NCBI GenBank assembly: GCA_902780235.1
Contig: CACZEL010000001.1
Span: forward strand, 149,822-213,821
Origin: an uncultured Bacteroidales bacterium
GTDB lineage: Bacteria; Bacteroidota; Bacteroidia; Bacteroidales; Paludibacteraceae
Direction of reading: 5' to 3'
Length of the DNA stretch: 64,000 bases
This document shows positions 8,184 through 16,886 of the stretch, piece by piece. The position numbers were made by a program, and so were the translations under genes. Below the pieces are notes generated by a model, which had not been told where the DNA came from, searched no databases, and saw only the letters and a program-made list of their open reading frames with translations. Within the stretch, counting starts at the first letter, position 1; every line of letters begins with the position of its first letter.

Positions 8184-10352
8184 ATGAAAAAAATCTCCCT
8201 CTTTTCAAGCTTAGCGCTGATGGTATTGATGCTGATGCCGTCGGCACACGTGTATGGAAAAGACTATCTGAGGATGTCTTTTGTGGACGCGAACGGTACA
8301 CCCGTGCGCATGATAGAGACGCACGTCGGACAAGATGTCGCAGAACCATACTTGGTCATTAATCCGTCCAATGCGCAAGTACGCGTAACCTACTCGTCCT
8401 CCGATCCGTCCGTTGCCACCGTCGATATGATGAGCGGCGAGGTTACTCCGCTCTCCATCGGTGTCACCGCTATTCAGGCCACCTCGGCTGAGACGGCTGA
8501 GTATTACAGTTATTACACCACCTACAGCGTGAAGGTAGTGGCAGGTCAAGACACCACGCCGGTGATCGAGCCCACCTGCCCCGAAGCGCATTTCTACCTA
8601 AACGGTGCGCAAATAACCTCTCTGACGCTCAAAGTCGGCGAGAGCGTGAGTGTACCGATGCTGATGAGTGCAGCAGGCAGCATGCTTTCTGGCAACATCA
8701 CCTTCGATCAACCCGGCATTGCATCTGTTTCGGCGGACAACATGATCCACGGCTTGGCGGAAGGTACCGCAGTGCTTTTCGTTTCCACGGTCCGCACCGC
8801 CAACGGTCAAGTGACGACTTGTAACTACCCGCTCGATATCATCGTCGAAGCGGCAGCACCGCAGAAGCAGAGCCCGGAATTGAGCTGGAGCGACACCGTT
8901 GTCTATGCTGAATTGGGCGTACCCGTTGCAGCGCCGGTCTTGTCCAACCCGCATAACGTACCGATGAATAAGATCGAGTCGCAGAACCCCAACGTAGCAG
9001 AGGTTTCCGAAGACGGCAGCACGCTGACGATCAAGGGCGTAGGTCAGGCGCTGATCTTCGCCGAGAGTTTCGAGACCTCCGAATATTACGCGCAGAGTAT
9101 CAGTTATATGGTGTACGTAAGCACGCTCGGTCTCAAGGTCAAAGGCATCAACGTCACCACCCTCAATGCGAATGACGTGTTAGGCGACGGCTCGTACAAC
9201 GTCACCTTTGAGAAGGAGAGCCGCACGCTGCATCTCAATAGTTGGATCATCGATGGTACGGGTCTCACCGGTCTCGATGCCATGATCGAAGACGATGGCG
9301 CTGAGCGTCCGCTGACGATCATGCTGCAAGGCGCAAACGCTATATCGAACATCCCGACCTGCATCAAGGCTCCCGCTGTTCCCGTGATCGTCATGGGTAA
9401 CTCCATGCGCGATGCCTTGAACCTGAACGCAAGTCAGGTAGCCGTCAACACGCCGTACTTCAAGATCCACCAGTGCAGCGTAAGCGCCGAAGCACCGATG
9501 GCTGCCATCAAGTTAGGCAACGAACTCGGTGTCTCCAAGAATTCCCACCTCTATGCCACCTCCACGGGTGTAGCGATCCAATGCAAGACCTTGGTGCTGG
9601 CGGAAGGCGAAGAAGGGGTAGCGATCCTGACCAACGGTGTCCGCTTCGAGATGAACAAAGGATTCCTCACCGCCAATAACCAATACGCGAAAGAGGTCGA
9701 GATCGGTAAAGTGCCGGTAGTAGCGCCCGCTGACGAGGTCACCACGATTGATTTCACCGCTACCGATCCGGAAGGCAATGAGACCGTGGTCTTCAGCGCT
9801 TCTGCTAACGATGGGTATAACGAACAGACCGGTCAATTGGAACTCGCCACTTCGCTCACCGATGAAGCGGTAGCACAAGCTTTGGAAGACCTCGTTCCGG
9901 GTTCGAGCGCATGGATCGACATGCTGCCGGGTTCGCTGGTATTCGACATTCCTGAAGGAGCCGGTAAGGTGCAAGTGCATTGTATGACCCTCGCGGGCTA
10001 CACGCTGCAAGTAAAACTGGAAGGCCAGGCTGTAGTCAGCATCACGCAGACGGCGCTCGGCTGGGCAGAAGTGACGTATAACGTACCCGCTCCGATTCAC
10101 GTAGTGATTTATCTGCACGCTTCCTCTTCGGCTTCTGCTCCTGCACGCATCGCAACGCACATGGAGGATGCCGTTTCTGCCGGCGCTTATATCCAAGCCG
10201 TCAAGATCGTTCCGGACAATGCGCCTACCGCTATCGAGCAAGTAAATGATCAAATGGACAAATGCGAAAATGAGAAAATCCTCCGCAATGGTCAGATCTA
10301 CATCCGTCGCGGCGAGCATCTCTACACCGTAGATGGCGCTCAGATCAAGTAA
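8184..10352 (+). CDS. Secreted protein with BIG2-like domains and the shared C-terminal tail
   Basis: 722 residues with a Sec signal peptide (about 1-25). Bacterial Ig-like (BIG2-type) modules follow. The first has the family pattern SSSDPSVATVDMMSGEVTPLSIGVTAI (residues of about 70-115), the second covers about 130-220, and the third has NPNVAEVSEDGSTLTIKGVG (about 260-320). Beyond them is an unassigned beta-rich region (about 320-680). The linker VNDQMDKCENEK is encoded by an octamer array, and the protein ends with the tail NGQIYIRRGEHLYTVDGAQ. Transcription would stop at the hairpin at 10455. No catalytic motif is seen, so a surface or adhesion protein is the cautious reading. Confidence 0.85.
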   Translation: MKKISLFSSLALMVLMLMPSAHVYGKDYLRMSFVDANGTPVRMIETHVGQDVAEPYLVINPSNAQVRVTYSSSDPSVATVDMMSGEVTPLSIGVTAIQATSAETAEYYSYYTTYSVKVVAGQDTTPVIEPTCPEAHFYLNGAQITSLTLKVGESVSVPMLMSAAGSMLSGNITFDQPGIASVSADNMIHGLAEGTAVLFVSTVRTANGQVTTCNYPLDIIVEAAAPQKQSPELSWSDTVVYAELGVPVAAPVLSNPHNVPMNKIESQNPNVAEVSEDGSTLTIKGVGQALIFAESFETSEYYAQSISYMVYVSTLGLKVKGINVTTLNANDVLGDGSYNVTFEKESRTLHLNSWIIDGTGLTGLDAMIEDDGAERPLTIMLQGANAISNIPTCIKAPAVPVIVMGNSMRDALNLNASQVAVNTPYFKIHQCSVSAEAPMAAIKLGNELGVSKNSHLYATSTGVAIQCKTLVLAEGEEGVAILTNGVRFEMNKGFLTANNQYAKEVEIGKVPVVAPADEVTTIDFTATDPEGNETVVFSASANDGYNEQTGQLELATSLTDEAVAQALEDLVPGSSAWIDMLPGSLVFDIPEGAGKVQVHCMTLAGYTLQVKLEGQAVVSITQTALGWAEVTYNVPAPIHVVIYLHASSSASAPARIATHMEDAVSAGAYIQAVKIVPDNAPTAIEQVNDQMDKCENEKILRNGQIYIRRGEHLYTVDGAQIK
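10244..10275. repeat. In-frame octamer array AAATGNNN x4
   Basis: AAATGATC, AAATGGAC, AAATGCGA and AAATGAGA encode the linker immediately before the C-terminal tail of the BIG2 protein. The same octamer family precedes the tail of the 3253-residue protein. Confidence 0.85.
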
Positions 10353-10356
10353 TAGC

Positions 10357-10454
10357 AACAGCTAACAGCTAACAGCTAAGAGCTAACAGCCAACAGCTAA
10401 GAGCTAACAGCCAACAGCTAACAGCTAAGAGCTAACAGCCAACAGCTAACAGCT
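10357..10454. repeat. Fourteen-unit degenerate heptamer array AACAGCT
   Basis: Fourteen consecutive 7-base units (AACAGCT, AAGAGCT or AACAGCC, with no indels) run from 4 bp after a stop codon to the first base of a terminator stem. A fifteenth unit (AAGAGGC) is part of that stem. The same CYAANAG word family recurs at 16396, 53770, 55168 and 55486. Confidence 0.95.
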
Positions 10455-10485
10455 AAGAGGCGGAGCATTTTGCCCCGCCTCTTTT
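10455..10485 (+). terminator. Intrinsic terminator
   Basis: AAGAGGCGG and CCGCCTCTT form a 9-bp stem followed by TT. It closes the transcript of the BIG2-type gene. Confidence 0.85.
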
Positions 10486-10539
10486 ATGACTCTCAATTCC
10501 TCATTTTTACCTGTTTGCCTGCTGGTTTCCTGCTATCTC

Positions 10540-10583
10540 CAATGGATGCTCAATGGATGCTCAATGGATGCTGAATGGATGCT
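10540..10583. repeat. 11-bp tandem repeat CAATGGATGCT x4
   Basis: Three identical units and one with a single change (GAATGGATGCT) lie in the 600-bp gene-free stretch between the BIG2-type gene and the beta-sandwich gene. A short open frame across it (10486-10701) looks like chance. Confidence 0.9.
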
Positions 10584-10662
10584 CCACCCGACATCTACGC
10601 ACTCTATAGACTCTGAAATCCCAATAATTAGGTGCAGAATATTCACCTTTCCAAATCGACTG

Positions 10663-10693
10663 CAAAGATACAACTTTTTTTTCAATTATGCAA
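10663..10693 (-). promoter_or_regulatory. Orphan promoter reading into a gene-free stretch
   Basis: On the minus strand TTG (10693-10691), a 20-nt spacer and TATCTTTG (10670-10663) match the consensus perfectly. It would transcribe leftwards through the 11-bp repeats, where there is no convincing gene. A small RNA or a decayed gene is possible. Confidence 0.5.
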
Positions 10694-10878
10694 ATTTTTA
10701 ACTCAAAATATGTATTTTTTATTCATTTTTTTCGAAACGTTGCGAAATGGGAAGTGAAACGTTTCAATGATTGTGCAAAAGTGTATAAATCAGTTGTTTA
10801 GGCTGTGCATGTTTGCGAATGCCTGTTTTTATGTTTTATAACACATTTTACGCACACGTACGTATCCTATATTTTTAG

Positions 10879-10886
10879 TAATTTTG
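10879..10886 (+). promoter_or_regulatory. Candidate -7 box of the beta-sandwich gene
   Basis: TAATTTTG matches TAnnTTTG 75 nt before the start codon. The -33 region lacks TTG, so the promoter may need an activator or be weak. Confidence 0.45.
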
Positions 10887-10960
10887 CGGCGTTTTTATGG
10901 GCTTTTTGCTCCGAAATACCAACCGAACAAACAATTTTAACAACAAATAATTCAAACATC

Positions 10961-13813
10961 ATGAAAAAATTATTCCTCTTAATTCCGGCATTGATCCTCT
11001 CAATGATGATGAATGCTACGAAACCCACCATCAACATTGATGGTGACAAGTCGGATTGGACTGATGTCCCGATGTTATCACAACCAGGTACATGGCCTAT
11101 GCTGAAAGTGCTCCCTGCTGCAGATGCAAGTATGGGTACCAATGCCTTAGCTTTCTTGTTGGAAGGCACAACCGATTTTGTAACAGATTGGTCTAAATAT
11201 CCGGGATCTTACATCGATGCCGATAATAATTTAGCGACCAATGCTGCTGGCAGTTGGGTATATAACGACATGGGTATTGACTATTCGGGAACTACCGGTG
11301 GCTCCAAAAACTCGCATTGGATTGATTTTGAGAAAGCTGTTTCCGGTCATGTAATTGAGATGGGTATTCCTACTTCTTTCATTGACGATTTACAAGAGAC
11401 CTTTGCAATTGGTATGTATTACGGTACAGGAGGTTCGCAAGAATGGTTCTTGCCGACTCGTTCCGGCTCTGCGAATCCTGAAGTTTCCGGAAACAAAGGA
11501 TTCATCTACAAAAGCCGTCCTTATACCAAGTTGCCGGGTGTTTTAACTGCTTCCAACGCATTTGCTCACCAAAGTATTGGCGAGTGCACCGAATATGTAG
11601 ATTTCGGTCTTCGTGACAATGGTAACGACACCGCTCGTTGGGCTGCATTCCCATTTGAACTGACGACTCCTGCAAAATTCGACTTGACAGTAAACGCTAT
11701 TTCTTCCAACTCTTGGTCATTCGAGTTCTGGGTTGTTGATGTAGCCACAAATGAGGTAGTTCAACATATTGACAATTCCGGTGATATTTCTTCTTCAAAA
11801 ACTGCTATAAAAATGGGTGTATTGGACTTAACGTCCGTTCCTGCCGGCAAATATATGCTCAAGGTTAAGAATAAAACCCGTTATTCAAAAGTTAAATTGT
11901 ATAAAATCATCCTCACTCCTCAAGATGGTGTTGTTTCCAATCTGCCGTGCACATTAGTTCCGCAAAAAGCAACAATGACATCAAAAAGCTATATTGATGC
12001 TTTAGGTGATGTAGATACTATCAGATTTTATAGTCCCATATTAAGTCAAGAAGTAAAATGGAAAGTTAACGTAGCTGCAAAGAGACCATATCAGTTTACC
12101 GCCAATACGTTCAACAAATATGGTCACAACTATAAAATCACTATCTTGAACGAGGATGAAAGTCAAGTCATTCAATCCTACCAAGAGAAAGAGGGCACTG
12201 GCGTTAATTACAAAACCGGACATGTCCGTGTAAAGACTCCGACTTATGAATTAGCTCCTGCTAATTATGTCATTAAGATACAAAACTTAGTGGATGCAGA
12301 TGGTGGCAGACTTACTTCCATTGAAACCAATGGTTCTCTCATCTATATCCCTGATACTTTAAAACCGACTGATGCTATATTAAGTGATAGTGCCGGCGTT
12401 GTATTCGGAGATCCGAATTACATCAATTTCAAATACATCGGCTCACACAAATACAACAACACAGAGTGGGCAAAATGGTACATTAACGTAGATAAAGATG
12501 GATACTATGCTTTCACACTGAATGCAAATAGCACTAACAGTCATTCGTATCTGCTTTCCGTTCTCCACACGAACGAAAGTTTAGTTGAAAGCTATCCGCT
12601 GGCAGGTTCTTCTGCAACTCCGATGTCGAAAACCACTGATAAACTTTGGTTAACAGAGGGCGAGTACTTGATTAAAGTAGAGAACACTGTAGAATGGTCT
12701 GAAGGTGTAGTAACAAGCGTCATTGCAAAATACGAAGGCGGTGCAGTTACGACTCTTCCGGGAGAACTCCTTGGTGAGGATGCTGTCATTTACGACAATG
12801 GTAAACTGAAAATGACTCATGATGAAAACGGAGATTTGAAATACGGTGACAATAGTCAACCTCGTGGCGAATATGCGGATTGGAGTATCCATGTCAATGC
12901 GGATTGCAAGTTAACTGTTAGTTTCAATCTCACTCCTGCCAGCACTTCCGGTCACGAATTCCTTGTAGAATTACGTAATAATGTTGGCAAAATCGATTCT
13001 GTAGAGGAAACAGAACTTACTAAATATTTGGATGTTCCTGCTGCAGGCGATTATACAATTCGCTTGATTAACCGTACACAATGGTCGTCTGCTATTCTTC
13101 ATAGCGTCACCTTCACTCCGTACGTTGCTCCGGCAGCTCTTGAGATTAACGAGGCAGCTACAGACAACAGCGCATGGGTAGCAAACGTAGGCGGTGCGGC
13201 AGCTAATGTACAACTCATCCGTACCTTCAAGGGCGGTGTATATAACAGTATCTGCGTTCCGTTTGAGGCTCCATTGAGCAAGATCAAAGCTGCTTTCGGT
13301 GATGATGTTGAACTGCTATACTTGGAGGATGCTAATATGTCGGGCGACATTTTGAACCTTGTATTCGCTAACGCTCCTGACTTCTATCAAGGCACTCCGT
13401 ACCTCATCAAACCGTCTACCGACGTCGTTAATCCGGAATTTGCGAATGTCAACCTGCTCGCAGCAGAGGCTGCTTCCACCAGCCACACCGGATGGCCTGC
13501 AAGTTTCAAAGGTACGTTCATTAAGCAAGACATTGATGCTGACCCGAACAACCTCTATCTCGGAACGGATAACAAGTTGTACTTCTCGAACAACGATGTA
13601 ACGATCAAGGGTCTGCGTGCTTACTTCCATGTAAACATTTCGAACGCGCAACAAGTGATCAAGCACGCACGTATCATGAAGGGTACGCAAGTGCTCACCG
13701 ATGTAGAGCTCGTTGAGACGGAGAACAATGCTGTCAAGAGCATTGAGAACGGTCAACTCATCATCACCATCGACGGTGTACGTTACAACGTAATGGGTGC
13801 AAAAATCCAATAA
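10961..13813 (+). CDS. Secreted beta-sandwich repeat protein with pre-tail domain and shared tail
   Basis: 950 residues from the ATG at 10961, which opens a clear signal peptide (KKLFLLIPALILSMMMNA); upstream in-frame codons lie in the promoter region. Residues of about 20-200 resemble a CBM9/DOMON-like domain (INIDGDKSDW). Four modules of roughly 125 residues then recur with the pattern W-x-I-x-V ... GEYxIKVxN-x-x-x-W-S, as in carbohydrate-binding beta-sandwiches. Residues of about 745-925 (SICVPFEAP ... YLIKPSTDV ... FKGTF) form a domain shared with two other tailed proteins here. The tail ends NGQLIITIDGVRYNVMGAK. The middle of the gene is clearly more AT-rich than its 3' end. A small peptide gene starts 20 bp after it. 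Function unknown. Confidence 0.85.
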   Translation: MKKLFLLIPALILSMMMNATKPTINIDGDKSDWTDVPMLSQPGTWPMLKVLPAADASMGTNALAFLLEGTTDFVTDWSKYPGSYIDADNNLATNAAGSWVYNDMGIDYSGTTGGSKNSHWIDFEKAVSGHVIEMGIPTSFIDDLQETFAIGMYYGTGGSQEWFLPTRSGSANPEVSGNKGFIYKSRPYTKLPGVLTASNAFAHQSIGECTEYVDFGLRDNGNDTARWAAFPFELTTPAKFDLTVNAISSNSWSFEFWVVDVATNEVVQHIDNSGDISSSKTAIKMGVLDLTSVPAGKYMLKVKNKTRYSKVKLYKIILTPQDGVVSNLPCTLVPQKATMTSKSYIDALGDVDTIRFYSPILSQEVKWKVNVAAKRPYQFTANTFNKYGHNYKITILNEDESQVIQSYQEKEGTGVNYKTGHVRVKTPTYELAPANYVIKIQNLVDADGGRLTSIETNGSLIYIPDTLKPTDAILSDSAGVVFGDPNYINFKYIGSHKYNNTEWAKWYINVDKDGYYAFTLNANSTNSHSYLLSVLHTNESLVESYPLAGSSATPMSKTTDKLWLTEGEYLIKVENTVEWSEGVVTSVIAKYEGGAVTTLPGELLGEDAVIYDNGKLKMTHDENGDLKYGDNSQPRGEYADWSIHVNADCKLTVSFNLTPASTSGHEFLVELRNNVGKIDSVEETELTKYLDVPAAGDYTIRLINRTQWSSAILHSVTFTPYVAPAALEINEAATDNSAWVANVGGAAANVQLIRTFKGGVYNSICVPFEAPLSKIKAAFGDDVELLYLEDANMSGDILNLVFANAPDFYQGTPYLIKPSTDVVNPEFANVNLLAAEAASTSHTGWPASFKGTFIKQDIDADPNNLYLGTDNKLYFSNNDVTIKGLRAYFHVNISNAQQVIKHARIMKGTQVLTDVELVETENNAVKSIENGQLIITIDGVRYNVMGAKIQ

Positions 13814-13833
13814 CCTCTAAATACTACACGAAT

Positions 13834-13965
13834 ATGAAAAAGAACTATATGATACCAAGTACAACAACCGTTGCAATTCAATCCGGTTTTGTATGCCAAG
13901 TTGGCTCCGTTCAAGGTGGAACATTAGGTTACGGCGGTAACGAAGACACCATTGACCCGAACTAA
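13834..13965 (+). CDS. Small Gly-rich peptide, MK-x-x-Y family (43 residues)
   Basis: The ORF starts MKKNYMIPSTTVAIQSG, continues with GSVQGGTLGYGG and ends TIDPN. It has no signal peptide or lipobox. It aligns with the two peptides at 42114-42272 and 42350-42496: MK, aromatic Tyr at position 5, Pro at 8, Val at 11-12, a central G-S/V-x-GG followed by G-x-x-GG, and (with the second) a TIDP end. It has a start codon and fits neatly between two co-directional genes (20 and 15 bp gaps). Short proteins of this look occur in other Bacteroidales, as far as I recall. Whether it is a peptide precursor, a regulator or a structural peptide is unknown. Confidence 0.75.
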   Translation: MKKNYMIPSTTTVAIQSGFVCQVGSVQGGTLGYGGNEDTIDPN

Positions 13966-13980
13966 AAATCTCATAGGATT

Positions 13981-16251
13981 ATGAAACGCGTCAGTTTCAT
14001 CCTATTCGGCATGCTCCTGGGCACGATAGTGCTCAGGGGCGCTGTTATTCAGGTGGCACCCGGATCGGGAACGATCCAGACAGCAGTGAATAACGCATCT
14101 GCCGGCGACGTGTTGATGCTCACCAACGGCACGTATAACGAGGTAGCCGTCAAGCCTTTGGTAGCCCTCACGCTCCAAGCGGCTGAGGGCACGCAGCCTG
14201 TACTCAAACTCTCCAGCCGTATGGAGGCGAAAGCCGATCTGACGATCGATGGTATCGACCTGCAGAGCGCCGGAGAAGCGATCCGTATGTTACCCGGCGA
14301 GCAGCCGTACGACGTCACGGTACGCAACAGCACGCTCAGCGGATGCCCAAGTTATTTCATTCGTGCCTATACGACCACCGAAGAGCGTCCGTACATCAAT
14401 AGTCTGACGGTAGATAACTGCCTCTTCCGCATGGGTAGCGAGAGACAGAACAACACACGCGCTATTGCGGCAACGAAGATGATGAACCAACTGAAGAGCC
14501 TCAGCGTTTCGAACAGCACGTTCGATGGCGGCATCAACGGTACCGGACGAATGATATATCTGCATCCGGGCGAAGGTATCGAAGAGCCCATGACGCCCGA
14601 AGGAACGGTCACGATCGACCGCTGCACCTTCTATAATAGCGCGGACACGCGCGGGGTCTATCTGGCGAACATCAACAGCGCGCAGGTGAGCAACTGTATC
14701 TTCCTGAACGCCGAGCAGCGTCCGGGTTCTGCCAGTTATGCGCTCTACGGCACCGAGTCCGTCATTCGCAACAGCCTTGCCGGCTACGCGCCGATCAAGA
14801 CCTCGACGGGTGCAACTGCTATCGCTTGCATCAACCGTAACCCCTATTTCGTGGATGCGGCGAACGGCAATTTCCAATTGGCTTCCAATAGTCCGGCGGT
14901 CAATGCCGGAACGGACGGCAGCACGATCGGTGACCCGCGTTGGGGCGTCTCCGACGAACCGCATAACACAGATAACGATCCGTACGAACCCTATAAGATG
15001 CCCTACTCGATGGCTCCAACAACGAACTCGGTCAAGGTTCTTTGGCAGATGAACGAAGAGACCGAAGCCACCGAGGCACTCGTGCTCTACGGTACAGACT
15101 CGACGAACCTTGATCAGCAGATCCGCACGGCAGACGGTTGGAATGTAGCCGAAGAAGGATACGTGCATGTGGTGACCTTGACCGACCTGCAACCCAACAC
15201 GCGCTATTACTTCACCGTAGGAGCATCTGAGACCCGCCGTTGTCCGAAGATCAGTTGGACCAAGACCGCACCCGAAGAGGGAACGGCGTACCGGATCTTC
15301 ACCATCAGCGATATCCACGGCAATGCGTGCAAGAACTGGTCGAACATGCAGGATTTCATATGCAATCTCAACTGCGATGTGGCCTTCATGAACGGCGATT
15401 TCGTGAGCAGCAAAGGCGATGACCGCCGTTGGAACGAGTACTACTTCACCCCGGGTGAGAAATTCCTCGGTCAAGTACCCGTCATGTCGTCCGTAGGAAA
15501 CCACGAGACAGGCGATCCGTTCACTTTCCGCTGGTCGTCGTACTACGACTATTTCCATCAGTTTAGTCATGAGGGACCCTCCGAAGGCGACACGATCGAC
15601 CCGCGAGGCGAAGCGTATTTCCATTTCGTCTATGGCAATGCAGACGTCATCATGCTCAATATCAACGGCGATCCCTCCAGCCCGCAGTTTCTGCCCGGCA
15701 GCCGTCAGTACGCATGGACCGATTCGATCCTGGGCACTTGCGATCATACGTGGATCATCGTTTGTCACCACGTAGGCATCCATACCAGCGGTTATCACGG
15801 ACAGTGGGCTGCCGAACCGAGGCAGATGGGTACCTTGCTCGAGAAATATGCGGCGCAAGGCAAACATATCATCTCCCTCTCCGGCGATGACCACTCGTTT
15901 GAGCACCTCTACAAGGACGGCGTTCACTACGTGCGCCCGGGATGCGGACGAGATGCCAACTATGACCAGCAGACCAAACTGAAGGATGCCCAATATACGA
16001 TTTTCTACCGCCGTGTATCGTGTTTCTCGACGCTCGACATGGAAGCGGATGCCTCCGCGATCCATCTGACCGCCTATGACTCCATCGGAACAGTGTTCTA
16101 TCAGTATGACTTCAGTCTGGACACTTGGGGCATTCCCTATACCCCGGACAACAAGGCACAAATAACGCCGTATAAGTTCTTCCACAACGGGTCGATCTAT
16201 ATACGGCGCTCAGAAGATGCCTATACGATGTTAGGTTCGAAAGTGAAATAA
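13981..16251 (+). CDS. Secreted beta-helix / purple-acid-phosphatase-like fusion with shared tail
   Basis: 756 residues with a signal peptide (about 1-21). Residues of about 22-320 are a right-handed parallel beta-helix of the chondroitinase-B/DUF4957 type, starting VAPGSGTIQTAVNNASAGD. Residues of about 340-425 are an FN3-like domain as in purple acid phosphatases. Residues of about 435-680 are a calcineurin-like phosphoesterase with all metal-binding motifs: DIHGN (about 444), GDFVS (470), GNHETGD (506), CHHVG (594) and SGDDHSFEH (635). The protein ends NGSIYIRRSEDAYTMLGSK. It probably removes phosphate (monoester or diester) outside the cell from a substrate held by the beta-helix. The fusion is unusual, and the substrate cannot be read from sequence. 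Confidence 0.88.
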   Translation: MKRVSFILFGMLLGTIVLRGAVIQVAPGSGTIQTAVNNASAGDVLMLTNGTYNEVAVKPLVALTLQAAEGTQPVLKLSSRMEAKADLTIDGIDLQSAGEAIRMLPGEQPYDVTVRNSTLSGCPSYFIRAYTTTEERPYINSLTVDNCLFRMGSERQNNTRAIAATKMMNQLKSLSVSNSTFDGGINGTGRMIYLHPGEGIEEPMTPEGTVTIDRCTFYNSADTRGVYLANINSAQVSNCIFLNAEQRPGSASYALYGTESVIRNSLAGYAPIKTSTGATAIACINRNPYFVDAANGNFQLASNSPAVNAGTDGSTIGDPRWGVSDEPHNTDNDPYEPYKMPYSMAPTTNSVKVLWQMNEETEATEALVLYGTDSTNLDQQIRTADGWNVAEEGYVHVVTLTDLQPNTRYYFTVGASETRRCPKISWTKTAPEEGTAYRIFTISDIHGNACKNWSNMQDFICNLNCDVAFMNGDFVSSKGDDRRWNEYYFTPGEKFLGQVPVMSSVGNHETGDPFTFRWSSYYDYFHQFSHEGPSEGDTIDPRGEAYFHFVYGNADVIMLNINGDPSSPQFLPGSRQYAWTDSILGTCDHTWIIVCHHVGIHTSGYHGQWAAEPRQMGTLLEKYAAQGKHIISLSGDDHSFEHLYKDGVHYVRPGCGRDANYDQQTKLKDAQYTIFYRRVSCFSTLDMEADASAIHLTAYDSIGTVFYQYDFSLDTWGIPYTPDNKAQITPYKFFHNGSIYIRRSEDAYTMLGSKVK

Positions 16252-16253
16252 AC

Positions 16254-16281
16254 CTTTCACTTTTCACCTTTCATCTTTCAA
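16254..16281. repeat. Heptamer array CTTTCAC x4 between convergent stops
   Basis: CTTTCAC, TTTTCAC, CTTTCAT and CTTTCAA fill the 26-bp gap between the stop codons of two convergent genes. No hairpin terminator is visible here. Confidence 0.8.
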
Positions 16282-16847
16282 TTTAATACTATTTCTCCGA
16301 AGAACTGCGGACAATGGAAGTCCGGTTTCGGTAAATCAATCGGCCGCCAACTCAAAAAGTGCGGCCGTTTGGTTTTATCGGCGCATTTGTAAAAATTGGC
16401 TTTTAGCTTTTGGCCTTTGGCTATTGGCTTTTGGAAAATGAGATCCAAGGGGATTTTCTCTTCTACCGTCCATTCGAACAGACCGTCTTTCTCTTCGAAC
16501 GCCTCTCTGGGGAAGGAGCACTTGCGCTCGATACGCGCCATCTGTTCCGGCGTAAAAGGTACGACATCCTCTGCTCTACCCTTGCGACGGCTACCGACCA
16601 TCGCGCCGATACAGTTGCATTCGAAATTGCAGTACGTATCCTCGCCCGGCACTTGGCAGAAGAACTCCACGCACGAGTCTTCCCACACCGGTCCCTGATC
16701 TTCGGTCGTCACAGCCCGCAGTTGCTCGCCTTTCACATGCCATTTCAGTAACAGCCAATCTTGGCTGTTCGATACTTCCACCGTCACCTCCGGACACTCC
16801 GGAAACGCCTCCGGCCAATTGACGTTATCAATAGATAGATTTACCAT
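16278..16847 (-). CDS. CBM9-like carbohydrate-binding protein, cytoplasmic
   Basis: 189 residues with no signal peptide. The sequence has the CBM9-2/DOMON-like pattern of short Bacteroidales proteins: LLLKWHVKGE, then VWEDSCVEFFCQ (about residue 55), YCNFECNCIGAM, and a C-terminal FLSWRPIDLPKPDFHCPQFFG. Trp and Phe residues suitable for sugar stacking are kept. The segment PIAKGQKLKANF (about 137-150) is encoded by a CCAAAAG heptamer array, an in-frame insertion in an otherwise conserved fold. It lies downstream of the NahK-like kinase in one operon. A role in sensing or handling the same sugar is inferred only. Confidence 0.75.
   Translation of the reverse strand: MVNLSIDNVNWPEAFPECPEVTVEVSNSQDWLLLKWHVKGEQLRAVTTEDQGPVWEDSCVEFFCQVPGEDTYCNFECNCIGAMVGSRRKGRAEDVVPFTPEQMARIERKCSFPREAFEEKDGLFEWTVEEKIPLDLIFQKPIAKGQKLKANFYKCADKTKRPHFLSWRPIDLPKPDFHCPQFFGEIVLN
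16396..16437. repeat. In-frame heptamer array TTGGCTT x6 in the CBM9-like gene
   Basis: TTGGCTT, TTAGCTT, TTGGCCT, TTGGCTA, TTGGCTT, TTGGAAA. On the coding strand the units read CCAAAAG/CCAATAG and belong to the CYAANAG family of the 14-unit array. Confidence 0.85.
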
Positions 16848-16886
16848 TTGTTCATTTACGATTTACGATTTATTTGTTCATTTAGT
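16845..16886. repeat. Array of CATTTACG/ATTTACG words
   Basis: Short ATTTACG and CATTTGTT words fill the 30-bp gap between the NahK-like stop codon and the CBM9-like start codon and overlap both gene ends. Confidence 0.6.

Noticed and set aside
10357-10454. Possible CRISPR array
   Set aside because: Units are 7 bases with no spacers, and no cas gene is present.
10486-10701. Short plus-strand open frame across the 11-bp repeats
   Set aside because: No start context, no family resemblance; the frame exists only because the repeat has no stops.
14290-16185. Open frame of 631 codons on the minus strand opposite the phosphoesterase fusion
   Set aside because: It lies wholly antisense to a gene with clear domains and metal motifs, has no signal or family pattern, and arises from the GC-biased third codon position.
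16310-16380. GC-rich hairpin-like sequence near the CBM9-like stop
   Set aside because: It is within the coding region (RPHFLSW area) and has no following T run.
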